Of a stretch of DNA of 64,000 nucleotides, positions 9,399 through 19,253 are shown in pieces (within the stretch, counting starts at the first letter, position 1; each line of letters starts with the position of its first letter). Made by a program: the position numbers and the translations under genes. Origin of the DNA: Bacilli bacterium (GTDB taxonomy: Bacteria; Bacillota_I; Bacilli_A; RFN20; CAG-826). Location: contig CAAGAN010000035.1 of assembly GCA_900767825.1 (NCBI GenBank), positions 1 to 64,000 of the forward strand, given 5' to 3'. The notes below the pieces were generated by a model. The model had not been told where the DNA came from and searched no databases. It was given only the letters and a program-made list of their open reading frames with translations.

Positions 9399-10576
9399 TA
9401 GATATTACCTCCTTCCAAATTTAGTTTGGCTAATTTAATTAATTTGAATTCGCCAGGAAGCAGCCAAAAATCTTCCTTTTTATTATTTGCTTCGAATTCA
9501 AAATGATTTCCTAGATTTTGATTTCCGTTTGTAATCATTAGATATCTGTCATTATTGGTTTTATCTATAAAATGGCTCATGAATGTAAGGAACTTCCTTT
9601 CCATCTTGAAAGAAGAAATGCCATCATCTTCATAGTCAAAACCATTGTTTTCATCTAGATATCTAACTGAGACGAATTTTAGATTATCAAATAAGGGGAA
9701 ATAATTTTCTATAACCCTTCTTTGCTCTACTTTTAGATATTGATAAGTTGGGGTTTCGATTAGGTTTTCTCCAATAAACGGGGCGTTCCCATAACCTGTA
9801 TCAAGAGAGTTTTGATGGAAATAGAACCACATAATTCCATCAGCTCCATGGGCTAAAGAAGTCGATATTTGCCACCTAAAGTCATTGCAATTAGGCTCGC
9901 GGTACTTCCAATGTCCTATAGACAATAAAGACACAACAAAAGGAATATTAAACTTGTTACATACTTTTCTATAATTCCTTATATCATAAAGGAAGTATTC
10001 GATTCCTTTTTTTGAATCCAAATAAGAATCAAAGCATTGGGTATAATGATCAAAACCAATCAATTTGATATTAGTTTCTTTTAATATCTTAGATACTAAC
10101 TCGAAGAAAAAATCTTCGGTTAATCCATACTTTTCCGATTCTTCTTTATCGTTCCAGTAAGGTAATAGATTCCCCCACGGCAATAGATTAGGCATTATCT
10201 TTTGGACTAAGTTTGCCGTAAAGATGAAATTATCGATATGTTCGAAATTTGGCTCATCTCCAATATAGAATCCAAAAGTCGCTTTATGCTTTCCAAAATC
10301 CAGATAGGCTTGCCTTACTTCGATTTCAAATTGTTCCCTAGAAATTTCATCTAGCCTAAGATAGCTAGTCCTATCATCATTTATTATTACTTTGATGTCA
10401 TTTTTACCGCATTCATCAAGAAGTTCGATAATTCTTTCCTTCTTGCATTTATTAGGATTATAGGCAAAAGACATCGCAACATTTGTCCCGCATTCTTTCC
10501 ATTTGCTAACGATATATTTGATATCTATAGAATCATTTATGTATAAATAATTCCAAAACGAGAATATCTTCTTCAT
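9398..10576 (-). CDS. Cytoplasmic DEP-barrel glycosidase-like protein
   Basis: Protein of 392 residues with no signal peptide. It is the shortest member of the local barrel family: FGFYIGDEPNFEHIDNF contains D107-E108-P109, followed by LLPYWND, IGFDHYTQ and FRWQISTSLAHGADGIMWFYF. These landmarks occur in the same order in the lipoprotein at 13552 and the secreted protein at 5309. The D-E-P glutamate could be the acid/base residue of a TIM-barrel glycosidase, as in the N-E-P motif of clan GH-A, but this is inference. The start codon abuts the stop of the ABC ATPase gene and the stop overlaps the next start (TAATG), so it is a tightly coupled cistron. Confidence 0.62.
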   Translation of the reverse strand: MKKIFSFWNYLYINDSIDIKYIVSKWKECGTNVAMSFAYNPNKCKKERIIELLDECGKNDIKVIINDDRTSYLRLDEISREQFEIEVRQAYLDFGKHKATFGFYIGDEPNFEHIDNFIFTANLVQKIMPNLLPWGNLLPYWNDKEESEKYGLTEDFFFELVSKILKETNIKLIGFDHYTQCFDSYLDSKKGIEYFLYDIRNYRKVCNKFNIPFVVSLLSIGHWKYREPNCNDFRWQISTSLAHGADGIMWFYFHQNSLDTGYGNAPFIGENLIETPTYQYLKVEQRRVIENYFPLFDNLKFVSVRYLDENNGFDYEDDGISSFKMERKFLTFMSHFIDKTNNDRYLMITNGNQNLGNHFEFEANNKKEDFWLLPGEFKLIKLAKLNLEGGNI

Positions 10577-12109
10577 TTACCTAATCCTTTCTTGGGTAAG
10601 CGCATCAAAGAAATAGAGTTTTTCCCTATTTATCTTGAATTTGAGCTTTTCTTTTATATCAGGAGATATTGGTTTATTAGTTTTAACTGCAATAGGAGAT
10701 GAATTGAAATCACCATATAAGATGAATTCATTTCCTAATAGTTCGACACTTTTCAAAGCAAATTGGATATCGGAATCATCTTTAACAATATCGATATCGT
10801 CAGGACGGATGCCTAAGATAACTTCCTTGTTTTCATAATCTTTCAATATCTTTATTTGGGCTTTATTTAGTTCTAATTCAAATTCATCTTCTTTCTCGAT
10901 ATGAGAGAAGATAAATTTATTATCCTTAATTGTCCCTTTAAGGAAATTCATTGAAGGAGAGCCTATGAATCCAGCGACAAACATATTGTTAGGATCTTTA
11001 AATGCCTTCATTGGCTTATCTATTTGTTGGACAATGCCATCTTTCATAATGACAATCCTATCTGCTAAAGTCATTGCCTCGACTTGGTCATGGGTAACAT
11101 AGATTGTAGTAGCCCCAACTGCTTTATGGATTGAAGCAATCTCGGCCCTAGTCTGTACACGTAATTTGGCATCCAAGTTTGATAAAGGTTCATCCATAAG
11201 GAATACCTTTGGTTTTCTAACAATCGCCCTGCCTAAAGCCACTCTTTGCCTTTGGCCACCAGAGAGTTCGCTTGGGAAACGAGATAAATATTTAGCTAAA
11301 TCAAGAATCCTCGCCGCATGATAGACTTCATAATCTATTTCATATGGATATAGTTTTCTTTTCTTTAGGATTTCACTTGGAGAAGAAGATATTTCCTTTA
11401 AAATTGCTTCTTTTTCTTTCTTGCTATCCTCTATAGATTCAAGGTCTTTTAGAAGCATAGAGACAAATTCATCATCTTTTTCTTCATTAGGTGCATTCTT
11501 TTCTTTTTCCAATAAAGAAGAAACAAAGCTAATCTCATCATCGATTTCCTTTATTTCCTTTGTTAGTCTTTTGATACGTTTAATATCATTACCAATAATA
11601 GGTTTCCTGACTTTATAGATTTGTTCTAAGGCATCTTCGATTTCCTTGTAATTAGAAAGATATTCATCAACAAGGCTATCCTCTTCTTTTTTAGAAAGTG
11701 CTTTAGATATATCGTTAGATTTCTTCTTCAATTCAAGAAGTTTCTTTTTTAATGAGTCTAGTTCTTCGCTTTTTGTATATATTGGTAAATAAGACTTATT
11801 AATAGTAAGCGAATAAGCCATATTCCTATATACGGACATATGGGGATATAAGGCGTAATTTTGGAAAACCATCGATATATTCCTGTCTTTTGGAGGAACA
11901 TAATTCATTAGTTTCCCATCGATATAGAATTCCCCACTGCTAATATCCTCTAATCCTGCAATCATTCTTAAAGTAGTAGACTTGCCACATCCAGAAGGGC
12001 CAACGAATACAATGAATTCCTTATCTTTTATCTCTAGATTGAAATCAATGACGGCATGGACATTGTTTGGATATATCTTATTTATGTTCTTTAAAACTAT
12101 ATTAGCCAT
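10577..12109 (-). CDS. Sugar ABC transporter ATPase (MsmK/UgpC-type) with coiled-coil insertion
   Basis: Cytoplasmic ATPase that energises the two permeases at 17287-19138. Walker A is G37-T45 (GPSGCGKST), the Q-loop is Q83, the signature LSGGQ is 282-286, Walker B is LMDEP with D306-E307, and a regulatory OB-like C-terminus starts near 370. The family is usually about 370 residues with LSGGQ near residue 134. Here about 148 charged, heptad-like residues (roughly 105-255) are inserted between Q-loop and signature, giving 510 residues. Comparable insertions are known in mycoplasma UgpC/MsmK proteins. The start overlaps the end of the binding-protein gene by 8 bp. Confidence 0.9.
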   Translation of the reverse strand: MANIVLKNINKIYPNNVHAVIDFNLEIKDKEFIVFVGPSGCGKSTTLRMIAGLEDISSGEFYIDGKLMNYVPPKDRNISMVFQNYALYPHMSVYRNMAYSLTINKSYLPIYTKSEELDSLKKKLLELKKKSNDISKALSKKEEDSLVDEYLSNYKEIEDALEQIYKVRKPIIGNDIKRIKRLTKEIKEIDDEISFVSSLLEKEKNAPNEEKDDEFVSMLLKDLESIEDSKKEKEAILKEISSSPSEILKKRKLYPYEIDYEVYHAARILDLAKYLSRFPSELSGGQRQRVALGRAIVRKPKVFLMDEPLSNLDAKLRVQTRAEIASIHKAVGATTIYVTHDQVEAMTLADRIVIMKDGIVQQIDKPMKAFKDPNNMFVAGFIGSPSMNFLKGTIKDNKFIFSHIEKEDEFELELNKAQIKILKDYENKEVILGIRPDDIDIVKDDSDIQFALKSVELLGNEFILYGDFNSSPIAVKTNKPISPDIKEKLKFKINREKLYFFDALTQERIR

Positions 12110-13538
12110 CTATTTCCCCCAAATATGCAGATTCTTCAATCCATCTAGACCAGCTATCTTTTGCATATTTATAATCGGAATCTATGCAGAAAGATGGGGT
12201 GTATTTATCTGGATTAGAATACATTCTCTTGTACCAATAACCACCTTGGGGATATAGAGTTGCCTTATTTGCAACGGCAACATTGGCCTTGCTATTTGGG
12301 ACATATAAACAGTAATTAGAAGCAATATCTAAAACCGATTTCCCAAATCCTGACATATCCTTATAGGCATTATTTGAAGAAGAATAATCATATTTTAATG
12401 GACGTACTGCATTAGAATATTTTGTATAGAGTTCGCAAGAAGACTTCCTTGACATGAATTTAAGGAATTCTTTGGCATCAGAGATATTGCTAGCCGCGCT
12501 AGGAATAAAACAATTGCCAACGAAATCTGCGCTAACTACTTGTTCGTTCTTATCATTAGTTTTATATCCATCATTATGGAGAATATTATTACTATCATCG
12601 CTAATTTCAGGAACCGCAAACATCTTAAACGTTGGAGAAGATGCATTCATGTATGGCTTCATTTCGTTTTCAAACCAAGATCCATTTAGCATCATCGCAG
12701 CTTCGTAAGTAAGTAACTTAGATTGACCTTCTGTTGCATTCATAGTCATTGAATTCTCGCAGCAATAAGAACTATCAAAGAATATTTCCTTTAATAAAGT
12801 CATTCCCTTTAATTTGCCTTTAGAAACACTAGGAGCATAAACTTCAGGAGAATCAAACTTATAGAAATTATCCATGTTTGCAATTCCTTCAAAAGAAGTC
12901 ATCCACCCATCGATTCCATAATATAGATATCCATCAGCCCCATTCCCGCAATAGACTAGTGGCTTAATCGAATTGCCGCCAAGTTTGGTATTATCTATAG
13001 TCTCGCATAATTCTTTTAATTCTTTTGTAGTCTTAGGTAAATTCCACTTCTTTGCTTCAAAAAGGGTGGAATTATAGACAAAACCATTGATGTTATAATA
13101 TTCAGGAATACTCCAATAGGAACCACGATATTCACTGCTTTTTTTAGCATTGTCATCAAGACGGTCTAATAAGGTTTCGCCATTCTCGACTTCTTCTTTC
13201 ATCAAATCGGACAAGTCATAGATATATCCTTTAGTGGACCAATCATAGATATTGCCAATGGTCCTGTTATAGATCATGATGTCACTTAAATTGGAACTTT
13301 GTTCTAGTTTGGTTGCCGTAGTAGATGCCATTTCTCTATTCGGAATTAGTTTTACTTTGACATCTTTATGTTCTTCCATAAAGGCTTCTGCTAGCTTTTC
13401 ATATGGAGTTAAGCCAAATCCACCTTTTACGAATTCTATTTTCAATATACGTTTATTGCCATCTCCATTAGTCCCACAGCTAGTTAGCAGCAATAGCGAT
13501 GTTGCTAATAAAGGTAATGCTTTCTTAAATTTTGACAT
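12102..13538 (-). CDS. Sugar ABC transporter substrate-binding lipoprotein
   Basis: Extracellular lipoprotein of 478 residues that would deliver the glycan to the permeases. It has a lipoprotein signal peptide with lipobox LLTSC (C21) and the fold features of group 1 extracellular solute-binding proteins: YEKLAEAFMEEHKDVKVKL near the N-terminus, and WSIPEYYNINGFVYN. A strong AGGAGG site lies before the ATG at 13538. It follows the barrel lipoprotein by 13 bp and overlaps the ATPase gene. Clustering with GH78/GH95 enzymes suggests a fucose- or rhamnose-containing oligosaccharide. The ligand cannot be read from sequence. Confidence 0.88.
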   Translation of the reverse strand: MSKFKKALPLLATSLLLLTSCGTNGDGNKRILKIEFVKGGFGLTPYEKLAEAFMEEHKDVKVKLIPNREMASTTATKLEQSSNLSDIMIYNRTIGNIYDWSTKGYIYDLSDLMKEEVENGETLLDRLDDNAKKSSEYRGSYWSIPEYYNINGFVYNSTLFEAKKWNLPKTTKELKELCETIDNTKLGGNSIKPLVYCGNGADGYLYYGIDGWMTSFEGIANMDNFYKFDSPEVYAPSVSKGKLKGMTLLKEIFFDSSYCCENSMTMNATEGQSKLLTYEAAMMLNGSWFENEMKPYMNASSPTFKMFAVPEISDDSNNILHNDGYKTNDKNEQVVSADFVGNCFIPSAASNISDAKEFLKFMSRKSSCELYTKYSNAVRPLKYDYSSSNNAYKDMSGFGKSVLDIASNYCLYVPNSKANVAVANKATLYPQGGYWYKRMYSNPDKYTPSFCIDSDYKYAKDSWSRWIEESAYLGEIDG

Positions 13539-13551
13539 TATTAAAATCCTC

Positions 13552-15006
13552 CTACTTTATTGGAATTAAATATCTTCCTTCTCCTGGATATAATTTGAAT
13601 TTATATTCCCCATTCGAAGGCAATCTAACTAACATCTTTTGGCCAAATCTATACATAAGTAGCCCTTTGGCGTTATTGAATTTCAAAGTGACTTCATCGA
13701 TTTTGTTTTCATATGGATCGGTGAAATTCATTAGCATAAAGGCATCATCATTAGTTTCTTTATGCTTAAAGCTAGTGAGGAGAGTATCTTCGCTAGCAGA
13801 ATTTATCTTCACCCTGTCAAAATAATCGACATGTTCGACTAAATTAGCAAAGTTTTGGTTATCATAAAGTTCATTCGCATTGAAGTAAGTAACATTATCA
13901 AAATCATAAGAGGTCAAGACATCTTCAAATGAATGAACTTCGTTATTTACTTGGCTAGCCAAATCATAGGTATAGTTATAAGTACCATCGTAATAATTAA
14001 ATAAGGCAAATTCCCCATCTTTAGCGGATTTGTCCCCTGCATATTCATAATAAGTGAGGTTTCTAGATCCAAAGGCCAAAGATGTATAGACTTGGAATCT
14101 AAAATCTGCAATAGAAGTCAAATCCCTTAATCCGGTAAAGTCACCTTTAGTCTGGACAAAACTTCTTAATTCGATATTGTTAGCCTTTGCTTTTAAAGCC
14201 GCTAATTGAAGATTTAGCAAATATTGACTTCTTAAATAGGAACCATCTCCACCTAGAAATGGATAGAAATCATAAGAAATATAACCGATTTTCTTTCCTA
14301 TTAATTCAATATATCTATCTAGATATTGGCTATAGGAGAAGCCACCCATATGATCTTTTCCACTTGCATAAATAGGAAGAAGATTAACTAGAGGTTCACC
14401 TTCGGCATTTAATTGCTTCATCCTTTCTAAATAGGCATTTACTTCCCAGCTTACATTTTCTAATTCATCATAAGTAGGTTCGTCGTAGCAGAAATTACCA
14501 GCATAGTTATCGTGATGGATATATTTATTGTCATCAGTAAATATCTTATCGATTATTCTATTTACTTCTTCTTGGCTATTGATTCCTTTTGAATAACAAT
14601 AGCCACTTGGTTGGGTCAATCCATAAAAAGACCAATCCCTAACATAATATTCAAGGTTATATTTTTTCGCTAATTCAAGGGCAATTAAAGCGTGTTCTTC
14701 TGCCTTTTTAGCCCTATTTTCAATAGTAACCTCTAACGAAGAAGTCTCGCTAGATGCGCCTTCATATAAAGCAATTACTTTATTAAAGCCAGCATCTGCA
14801 ATCTTTTTATAATGCTCATCAGTCAAGGTGTTAACGTTTTTGCTTACTCCGTTCCAACTTCCTACGGTTGGTCCAGCATAGGCAACAAAAGTTACTTTAT
14901 CTTGGCTAGAAAAAGTTGGCTCAGCAATAGACCCTAGCGAATTGCAGCCTGATAAAATAGAGATAACAGGCATTAATACCAATAAGGAAACTTTCTTATT
15001 TTTCAT
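13552..15006 (-). CDS. Surface lipoprotein, DEP-barrel glycosidase-like
   Basis: Protein of 484 residues with a lipoprotein signal (ISILSGC, C21), so anchored outside the membrane. The barrel has CYDEPTYDEL with D175-E176-P177, then NLLPIYAS, IGYISYDFYPFLGGDGSY and FRFQVYTSLAFGSRNLTYYEY. It is clearly paralogous to the genes at 5309 and 9398. It overlaps the upstream gene by 11 bp. Probably an exo- or endo-acting surface enzyme feeding the adjacent binding protein. Catalytic role is inferred from context and the conserved acidic motif, with no named family recognised. Confidence 0.62.
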   Translation of the reverse strand: MKNKKVSLLVLMPVISILSGCNSLGSIAEPTFSSQDKVTFVAYAGPTVGSWNGVSKNVNTLTDEHYKKIADAGFNKVIALYEGASSETSSLEVTIENRAKKAEEHALIALELAKKYNLEYYVRDWSFYGLTQPSGYCYSKGINSQEEVNRIIDKIFTDDNKYIHHDNYAGNFCYDEPTYDELENVSWEVNAYLERMKQLNAEGEPLVNLLPIYASGKDHMGGFSYSQYLDRYIELIGKKIGYISYDFYPFLGGDGSYLRSQYLLNLQLAALKAKANNIELRSFVQTKGDFTGLRDLTSIADFRFQVYTSLAFGSRNLTYYEYAGDKSAKDGEFALFNYYDGTYNYTYDLASQVNNEVHSFEDVLTSYDFDNVTYFNANELYDNQNFANLVEHVDYFDRVKINSASEDTLLTSFKHKETNDDAFMLMNFTDPYENKIDEVTLKFNNAKGLLMYRFGQKMLVRLPSNGEYKFKLYPGEGRYLIPIK

Positions 15007-17278
15007 TTTTCTTCTTCCTTATTAATAAAGTAACTAGAACACCAATACCGACTAGTTCGATTGCTGAAGTAACAATAAATACTATGGCTAAGTAATTAGC
15101 AGAGGTATTTAATCTAATTTCATCATCAATATTTGTATCTGGATTATTTTTGTCATAAATGACTTCAGTTTCTTTTTCTACAATTGTTTCAGGGGCGCTA
15201 GAAGGGGCATTAACATAGACGCTACTAGTATTTGACATACTAAAGTCATCGATTTTAATAAAGGTAAACCCAGTGCAACAAAGGGCAAAATATCCATTTA
15301 ATTCAAGTCCATCGATTTCATAATACAATGTGTAATTAACTTCACCTGCTGTTTTTAGATATAACTTAAGATTTCCATCACTTGAAACAAATCTAAAGCA
15401 AATTGCATCGCTTTCTTTAATCTTTCCTTCATCAAATGGCGAGGTGTATTGGATGTTTTCCATTAATGAAAGAGGGATTTCATTATGGACTATAATTGTT
15501 ACATCATCTTTATTGAATGTAGAGATTTCAGAATCAGCAAAGATACCTGGGGTGAATTTATCCCCATATTTCCTATCAGGAACAATTTGAGTGATGATGG
15601 TCGCATATTTTCCATATGAACCATAAGACCTATTTTCTCTAGATAAATCTAGTCCAATCCATCTGCCAATAGTAGTAGCATTCTTGCTTGGATCTTCAGT
15701 TGAAGTATCCGCTAGAATCGAGCAAAGCTTGAAATCAAGAACGAAGTCATCATATTGATGGGCAGAACCAAAGAAAGTCCCATCAGTCCCGCAGTTAAAG
15801 ACTAACTTCCCATCTTCTACCCCCATCTTTCCACCGCCATCCCCATCCATTAAGATGAAGTCTTCTTCTCCTTTGTTGCCAAAGAAAGAAGAAGAGAAAT
15901 TATGAGTTACACTTTTAGTAACTGGAACATAATAGAAGGTGTTAGTTAATTTGACGTTATCAAATATAACTTTATTATCGATATCAGTTAAGCTAGCTAT
16001 TGCAAAATAGCCGACAAAATTAGTAACAATAGGAAAATTTGCTACGTTGCCACTAGAATCTTTTACTAACTTAGAGTTTTCATAGACAAGGAATTTGCCA
16101 CTTTTATATATCTTCATGTTGATTTGGCTACCTGAAGTAGATATGGAACTAAATAGGTTGCTGTTTTTAGATTCATCAAGAGTTTGGACTCCATTTCCAT
16201 ATTGCTTTAATTCACCTTTATCCTTGCTAATTTCATAAACAAGCGAATTAGAATATAGATCAGTTGGGTTTTTGCCTAGCCCAAAGACAATCCCTAGTTT
16301 CTCATTAGTTGCAACGTTAGAGAAACTTATATCAAACTTCAAATCCGCTATTTCGACTTCTTGAATTATCGAAGTATCATTCCCGATTGGTTTCTTTGAC
16401 AAGATGAAATCATTTTCCTTGCTAGAGAAAGTTAAGGTTGAGGTATCAGAAATACTAGCTGTATTTAAATAATTTGGACTATTTTTAAAGAAAACAAAAT
16501 CACCTACAGGATTATCAAAATCAAAATTATTGAAGTCCTCACTTATAGACTGGTCTTCGCCATAACTAACCATTAGGTTGTCGACATGAATAATTGCATT
16601 CTCAGAAGAAGCCATAACTCCAACATAGGCGTTCTTTAAATCCGTATTATTATAGGAATAGGTGAAACTAGCTTCATTAGAAGCATCAAAATCAATGCTA
16701 TTCTGGAGCTTGAAATTTATCTTTCCTTCTGCTTTTGAAATAGGAGTAACTCTGCAAGTAAGCCATGCATCTTTAGCGTCAGTCCCAAGCAAAGTCTTGA
16801 AATCAAAATTATGTGAAAGTTTGCCACCAAGAGAAGAAGCAACACTGGAATTAGTATAGGAAATACTATTATAGACAAGTTCCTTATTCCAAACTCCACC
16901 ATTGCTCACATCAATGTTTTTACTAACAAAAGTTGGAGTAATCCATCTATCGCCTTCGATTTTGAAATCGTATTGAAAGTAGTTAATGTTATTAATTAAT
17001 TTCTTGCTAAATAACCCTAAGCTTTCTCCGCCATCATTGCTTTTATTAAATGTCAAATAAGAAGATCCCTCATTAGACTGGGCAATTCTATTTGAAGATC
17101 TATCGCTCCAAGTCTCATTATCTAAAGCACCAGCATTGGCCTTGTTATTAAATGTATCGTTAATCAATACTTTGCTTTTTTGGCTCGCATCTACATTTAT
17201 TGGATTGATGCTAGTTAAAGCTATAGGTAATCCAAATCCTAGACAAAATAACGTAGGTAAAACAATTCTTTTTTTCAT
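14996..17278 (-). CDS. Large surface protein with lectin/laminin-G-like domains and C-terminal anchor
   Basis: I place the start at ATG 17278 (MKKRIVLPTLFCLG), preceded by a GAGGTC site and 8 bp after the permease stop. An upstream in-frame ATG at 17371 would overlap the permease by 85 bp. The protein has 760 residues: a signal peptide, repeated beta-rich modules resembling concanavalin-like (laminin G/DUF1080-type) sandwiches, and a C-terminal transmembrane helix followed by RKKKNEK. No sortase motif is seen. It is likely a glycan-binding surface protein rather than an enzyme. Exact domain families would need a profile search. Confidence 0.6.
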   Translation of the reverse strand: MKKRIVLPTLFCLGFGLPIALTSINPINVDASQKSKVLINDTFNNKANAGALDNETWSDRSSNRIAQSNEGSSYLTFNKSNDGGESLGLFSKKLINNINYFQYDFKIEGDRWITPTFVSKNIDVSNGGVWNKELVYNSISYTNSSVASSLGGKLSHNFDFKTLLGTDAKDAWLTCRVTPISKAEGKINFKLQNSIDFDASNEASFTYSYNNTDLKNAYVGVMASSENAIIHVDNLMVSYGEDQSISEDFNNFDFDNPVGDFVFFKNSPNYLNTASISDTSTLTFSSKENDFILSKKPIGNDTSIIQEVEIADLKFDISFSNVATNEKLGIVFGLGKNPTDLYSNSLVYEISKDKGELKQYGNGVQTLDESKNSNLFSSISTSGSQINMKIYKSGKFLVYENSKLVKDSSGNVANFPIVTNFVGYFAIASLTDIDNKVIFDNVKLTNTFYYVPVTKSVTHNFSSSFFGNKGEEDFILMDGDGGGKMGVEDGKLVFNCGTDGTFFGSAHQYDDFVLDFKLCSILADTSTEDPSKNATTIGRWIGLDLSRENRSYGSYGKYATIITQIVPDRKYGDKFTPGIFADSEISTFNKDDVTIIVHNEIPLSLMENIQYTSPFDEGKIKESDAICFRFVSSDGNLKLYLKTAGEVNYTLYYEIDGLELNGYFALCCTGFTFIKIDDFSMSNTSSVYVNAPSSAPETIVEKETEVIYDKNNPDTNIDDEIRLNTSANYLAIVFIVTSAIELVGIGVLVTLLIRKKKNEK

Positions 17279-17286
17279 AAATGACC

Positions 17287-18195
17287 TCATTTGTATCCCC
17301 ATTTTCTTCCAATCCTTTCTAGTAAATGTTTTAGAAGCAACACAAGAGGAATAGATACCAATGTGAAACATATTCCTATTGCAGCTGCATAATTTAGTTT
17401 TTGTTGTTCTGTAAAGTTATTGATCAAATAGGCAATTGTCCTAGTTCCAACCGCGCCATTTGTAATTAACTTGACTTGTATAAATAAGGTAAATACAGTT
17501 GTAATGCTTCCTAGGAATGCCACCATCAAAGTCGGCCAAATCAAAGGAATGATGATATCGAATAATTCTCTTCTTCTAGATACCCCTTCTAACTTGGCAT
17601 TTTCTATGACTTCGGTTGGTATATTGCTCATCGCCCCACCTAAAATCAAAATGTTATATCCAGTCCCAACCCAAAGGCAATATAGAGGAATCGTGAATTT
17701 CTGTGCCAAAGTCCCATCGTTTAACCATCCATAATCTGGAAAAAGCCTACCCGCTAAACCACTTTCCGGAGAAAGCATGAATTTATACACAAGAACATAG
17801 ATTGTTATAGAGATAATAGATGGCAAGAAGAAAACTACCCTGAAGAAATTCTTGCCAGGTATTTTCTTATACATGAAGTAAGCAAGAACAGTGGAAATAA
17901 ATACGAGCAATGCATCATTTATCCCCAAAAGGAATGAATAGATAATCGCATCCCTAAATTCAAAGCCATTATAGTCGTTGCCCCTAAATAGTTCCTGGAA
18001 GAAGCTTTTGTAATTCAAAAAAGTAAAATTGCCTGCTCCATCTTGAAAAGAAATGATAATAGAAGATAGATTTACATAGACAAAAAAGATAAGAAATTGC
18101 AATAAAGGTAGAGCAAGCATCGACCATATGAAAATCAATTTAAGGCGATCCCTTCTCTTTTTTTCTTTTAATAATGCCAAATCGTTCTTATTCAT
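17287..18195 (-). CDS. Sugar ABC transporter permease (MalF/UgpA type)
   Basis: Inner-membrane permease of 302 residues with about six transmembrane segments. The cytoplasmic EAA loop reads ENAKLEGVSRRRELFDIIIP, which contacts the ATPase. It is the second cistron of the operon, 1 bp after the MalG-type permease gene. With that permease it forms the channel of an oligosaccharide importer. Confidence 0.93.
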   Translation of the reverse strand: MNKNDLALLKEKKRRDRLKLIFIWSMLALPLLQFLIFFVYVNLSSIIISFQDGAGNFTFLNYKSFFQELFRGNDYNGFEFRDAIIYSFLLGINDALLVFISTVLAYFMYKKIPGKNFFRVVFFLPSIISITIYVLVYKFMLSPESGLAGRLFPDYGWLNDGTLAQKFTIPLYCLWVGTGYNILILGGAMSNIPTEVIENAKLEGVSRRRELFDIIIPLIWPTLMVAFLGSITTVFTLFIQVKLITNGAVGTRTIAYLINNFTEQQKLNYAAAIGICFTLVSIPLVLLLKHLLERIGRKWGYK

Positions 18196-18196
18196 A

Positions 18197-19138
18197 TTAT
18201 TTTAGACCGCCATCAATTGTGTTAAGCATCAATTTCTTTTGGAAAATCGCATAGAAAATCAATACTGGCAATACCGCTAATACCATCGCGGCACATATAA
18301 CAGGGAAAGCATTCGCGCTATCTCCTAATCCCGCAATGCCAACTGCAATAGTTGGACGATTTGAATAGAATAAGCTTGGGTACCAATAATCATTCCAGAA
18401 ACCCAAGAATCTAATAATGGTAAAGGTCAAAACCCCATTTCTAGCTAATGGGACCATTATTTGCCTGAATATCCTAAAATCGCTAGCGCCATCCATCATT
18501 GCAGATTCTGCAAATGACCATGGTATTGATTTGAAATAACTATGTATATATAAGAAAGCGCCACCAAAAGCACTTGCATTTAGGATAATCATTCCAAAAT
18601 AAGTTCCCATCAAGGAAAGATCATTCATCAATTTATAAGTTGCAGGCAAACTTGCTACGGCCGGAATAAACGAGGCAGTCAATACGATGGTATATATTAT
18701 TTTATTACCCTTGAATGTGTATTTGGCCAATACATAGGCTGCCATACATGTAAATGCCATTGATACGACAGTCTCCCCAAAAGATAGGAATATGGAATTA
18801 AGAAACATCTGTAATATGTTCGTCTCTTGGCTTCCAACACTGATTTTATTAAAGGCATCAATGAAGTTTTGAATTGTTGGATTAGAAGTGAACCAGAAAT
18901 AATTTGGATAGATCCTTGTATCAGTAATAGGGTCATAACCTCCGATAAATTCATTAGGAGATTTAAAGGAATTTATCATTAAATAGACGAATGGATAAAT
19001 TAAAGAAATCGCATATGCCAAAAACAAAATAAAGATGACCCATGTGATGATTTTCTGTTTCAAAGCGGAAGAAGAAAAAGCACGATGACGAAAATAACGA
19101 CCTCTTTTTCTGATTTGCTTTCTGGTTAAGGAATCCAT
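18197..19138 (-). CDS. Sugar ABC transporter permease (MalG/UgpE type)
   Basis: Permease of 313 residues and first gene of the minus-strand operon. It has a basic N-terminus, about six membrane segments and the EAA motif ESAMMDGASDFRIFRQIMVP. The ATG at 19138 has no clear Shine-Dalgarno sequence in front of it (AACAATATTACC), unlike most genes here. Pairs with the permease at 17287 and the ATPase at 10577. Confidence 0.93.
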   Translation of the reverse strand: MDSLTRKQIRKRGRYFRHRAFSSSALKQKIITWVIFILFLAYAISLIYPFVYLMINSFKSPNEFIGGYDPITDTRIYPNYFWFTSNPTIQNFIDAFNKISVGSQETNILQMFLNSIFLSFGETVVSMAFTCMAAYVLAKYTFKGNKIIYTIVLTASFIPAVASLPATYKLMNDLSLMGTYFGMIILNASAFGGAFLYIHSYFKSIPWSFAESAMMDGASDFRIFRQIMVPLARNGVLTFTIIRFLGFWNDYWYPSLFYSNRPTIAVGIAGLGDSANAFPVICAAMVLAVLPVLIFYAIFQKKLMLNTIDGGLK

Positions 19139-19196
19139 GGTAATATTGTTTCAAAATATTAAGCAAATAGAAAGATACTATTTTAACGTTTAATAG

Positions 19197-19218
19197 CATT
19201 TTTTAGCCGCTAAAAATG
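19197..19218. promoter_or_regulatory. Palindromic operator candidate between divergent glycan genes
   Basis: CATTTTTTAGCCGCTAAAAATG is a near-perfect inverted repeat around a CCG centre. It lies in the 115-bp gap between the permease operon (-) and the AraC-type gene (+), just upstream of the regulator's own -35 box at 19220. A position like this would let one protein control both directions. The AraC/PocR-type protein is the obvious candidate, though AraC proteins often bind direct repeats. Confidence 0.45.
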
Positions 19219-19219
19219 T

Positions 19220-19247
19220 TTGTTTTATATTTCTAATAAGATATACT
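19220..19247 (+). promoter_or_regulatory. Promoter of the AraC-type gene (possibly leaderless mRNA)
   Basis: TTGTTT (19220-19225) and TATACT (19242-19247) are 16 bp apart. The first ATG of the regulator begins at 19254, where transcription should start, and no ribosome-binding site precedes it. The transcript would therefore be leaderless or nearly so. Confidence 0.45.
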
Positions 19248-19253
19248 TTAGAC

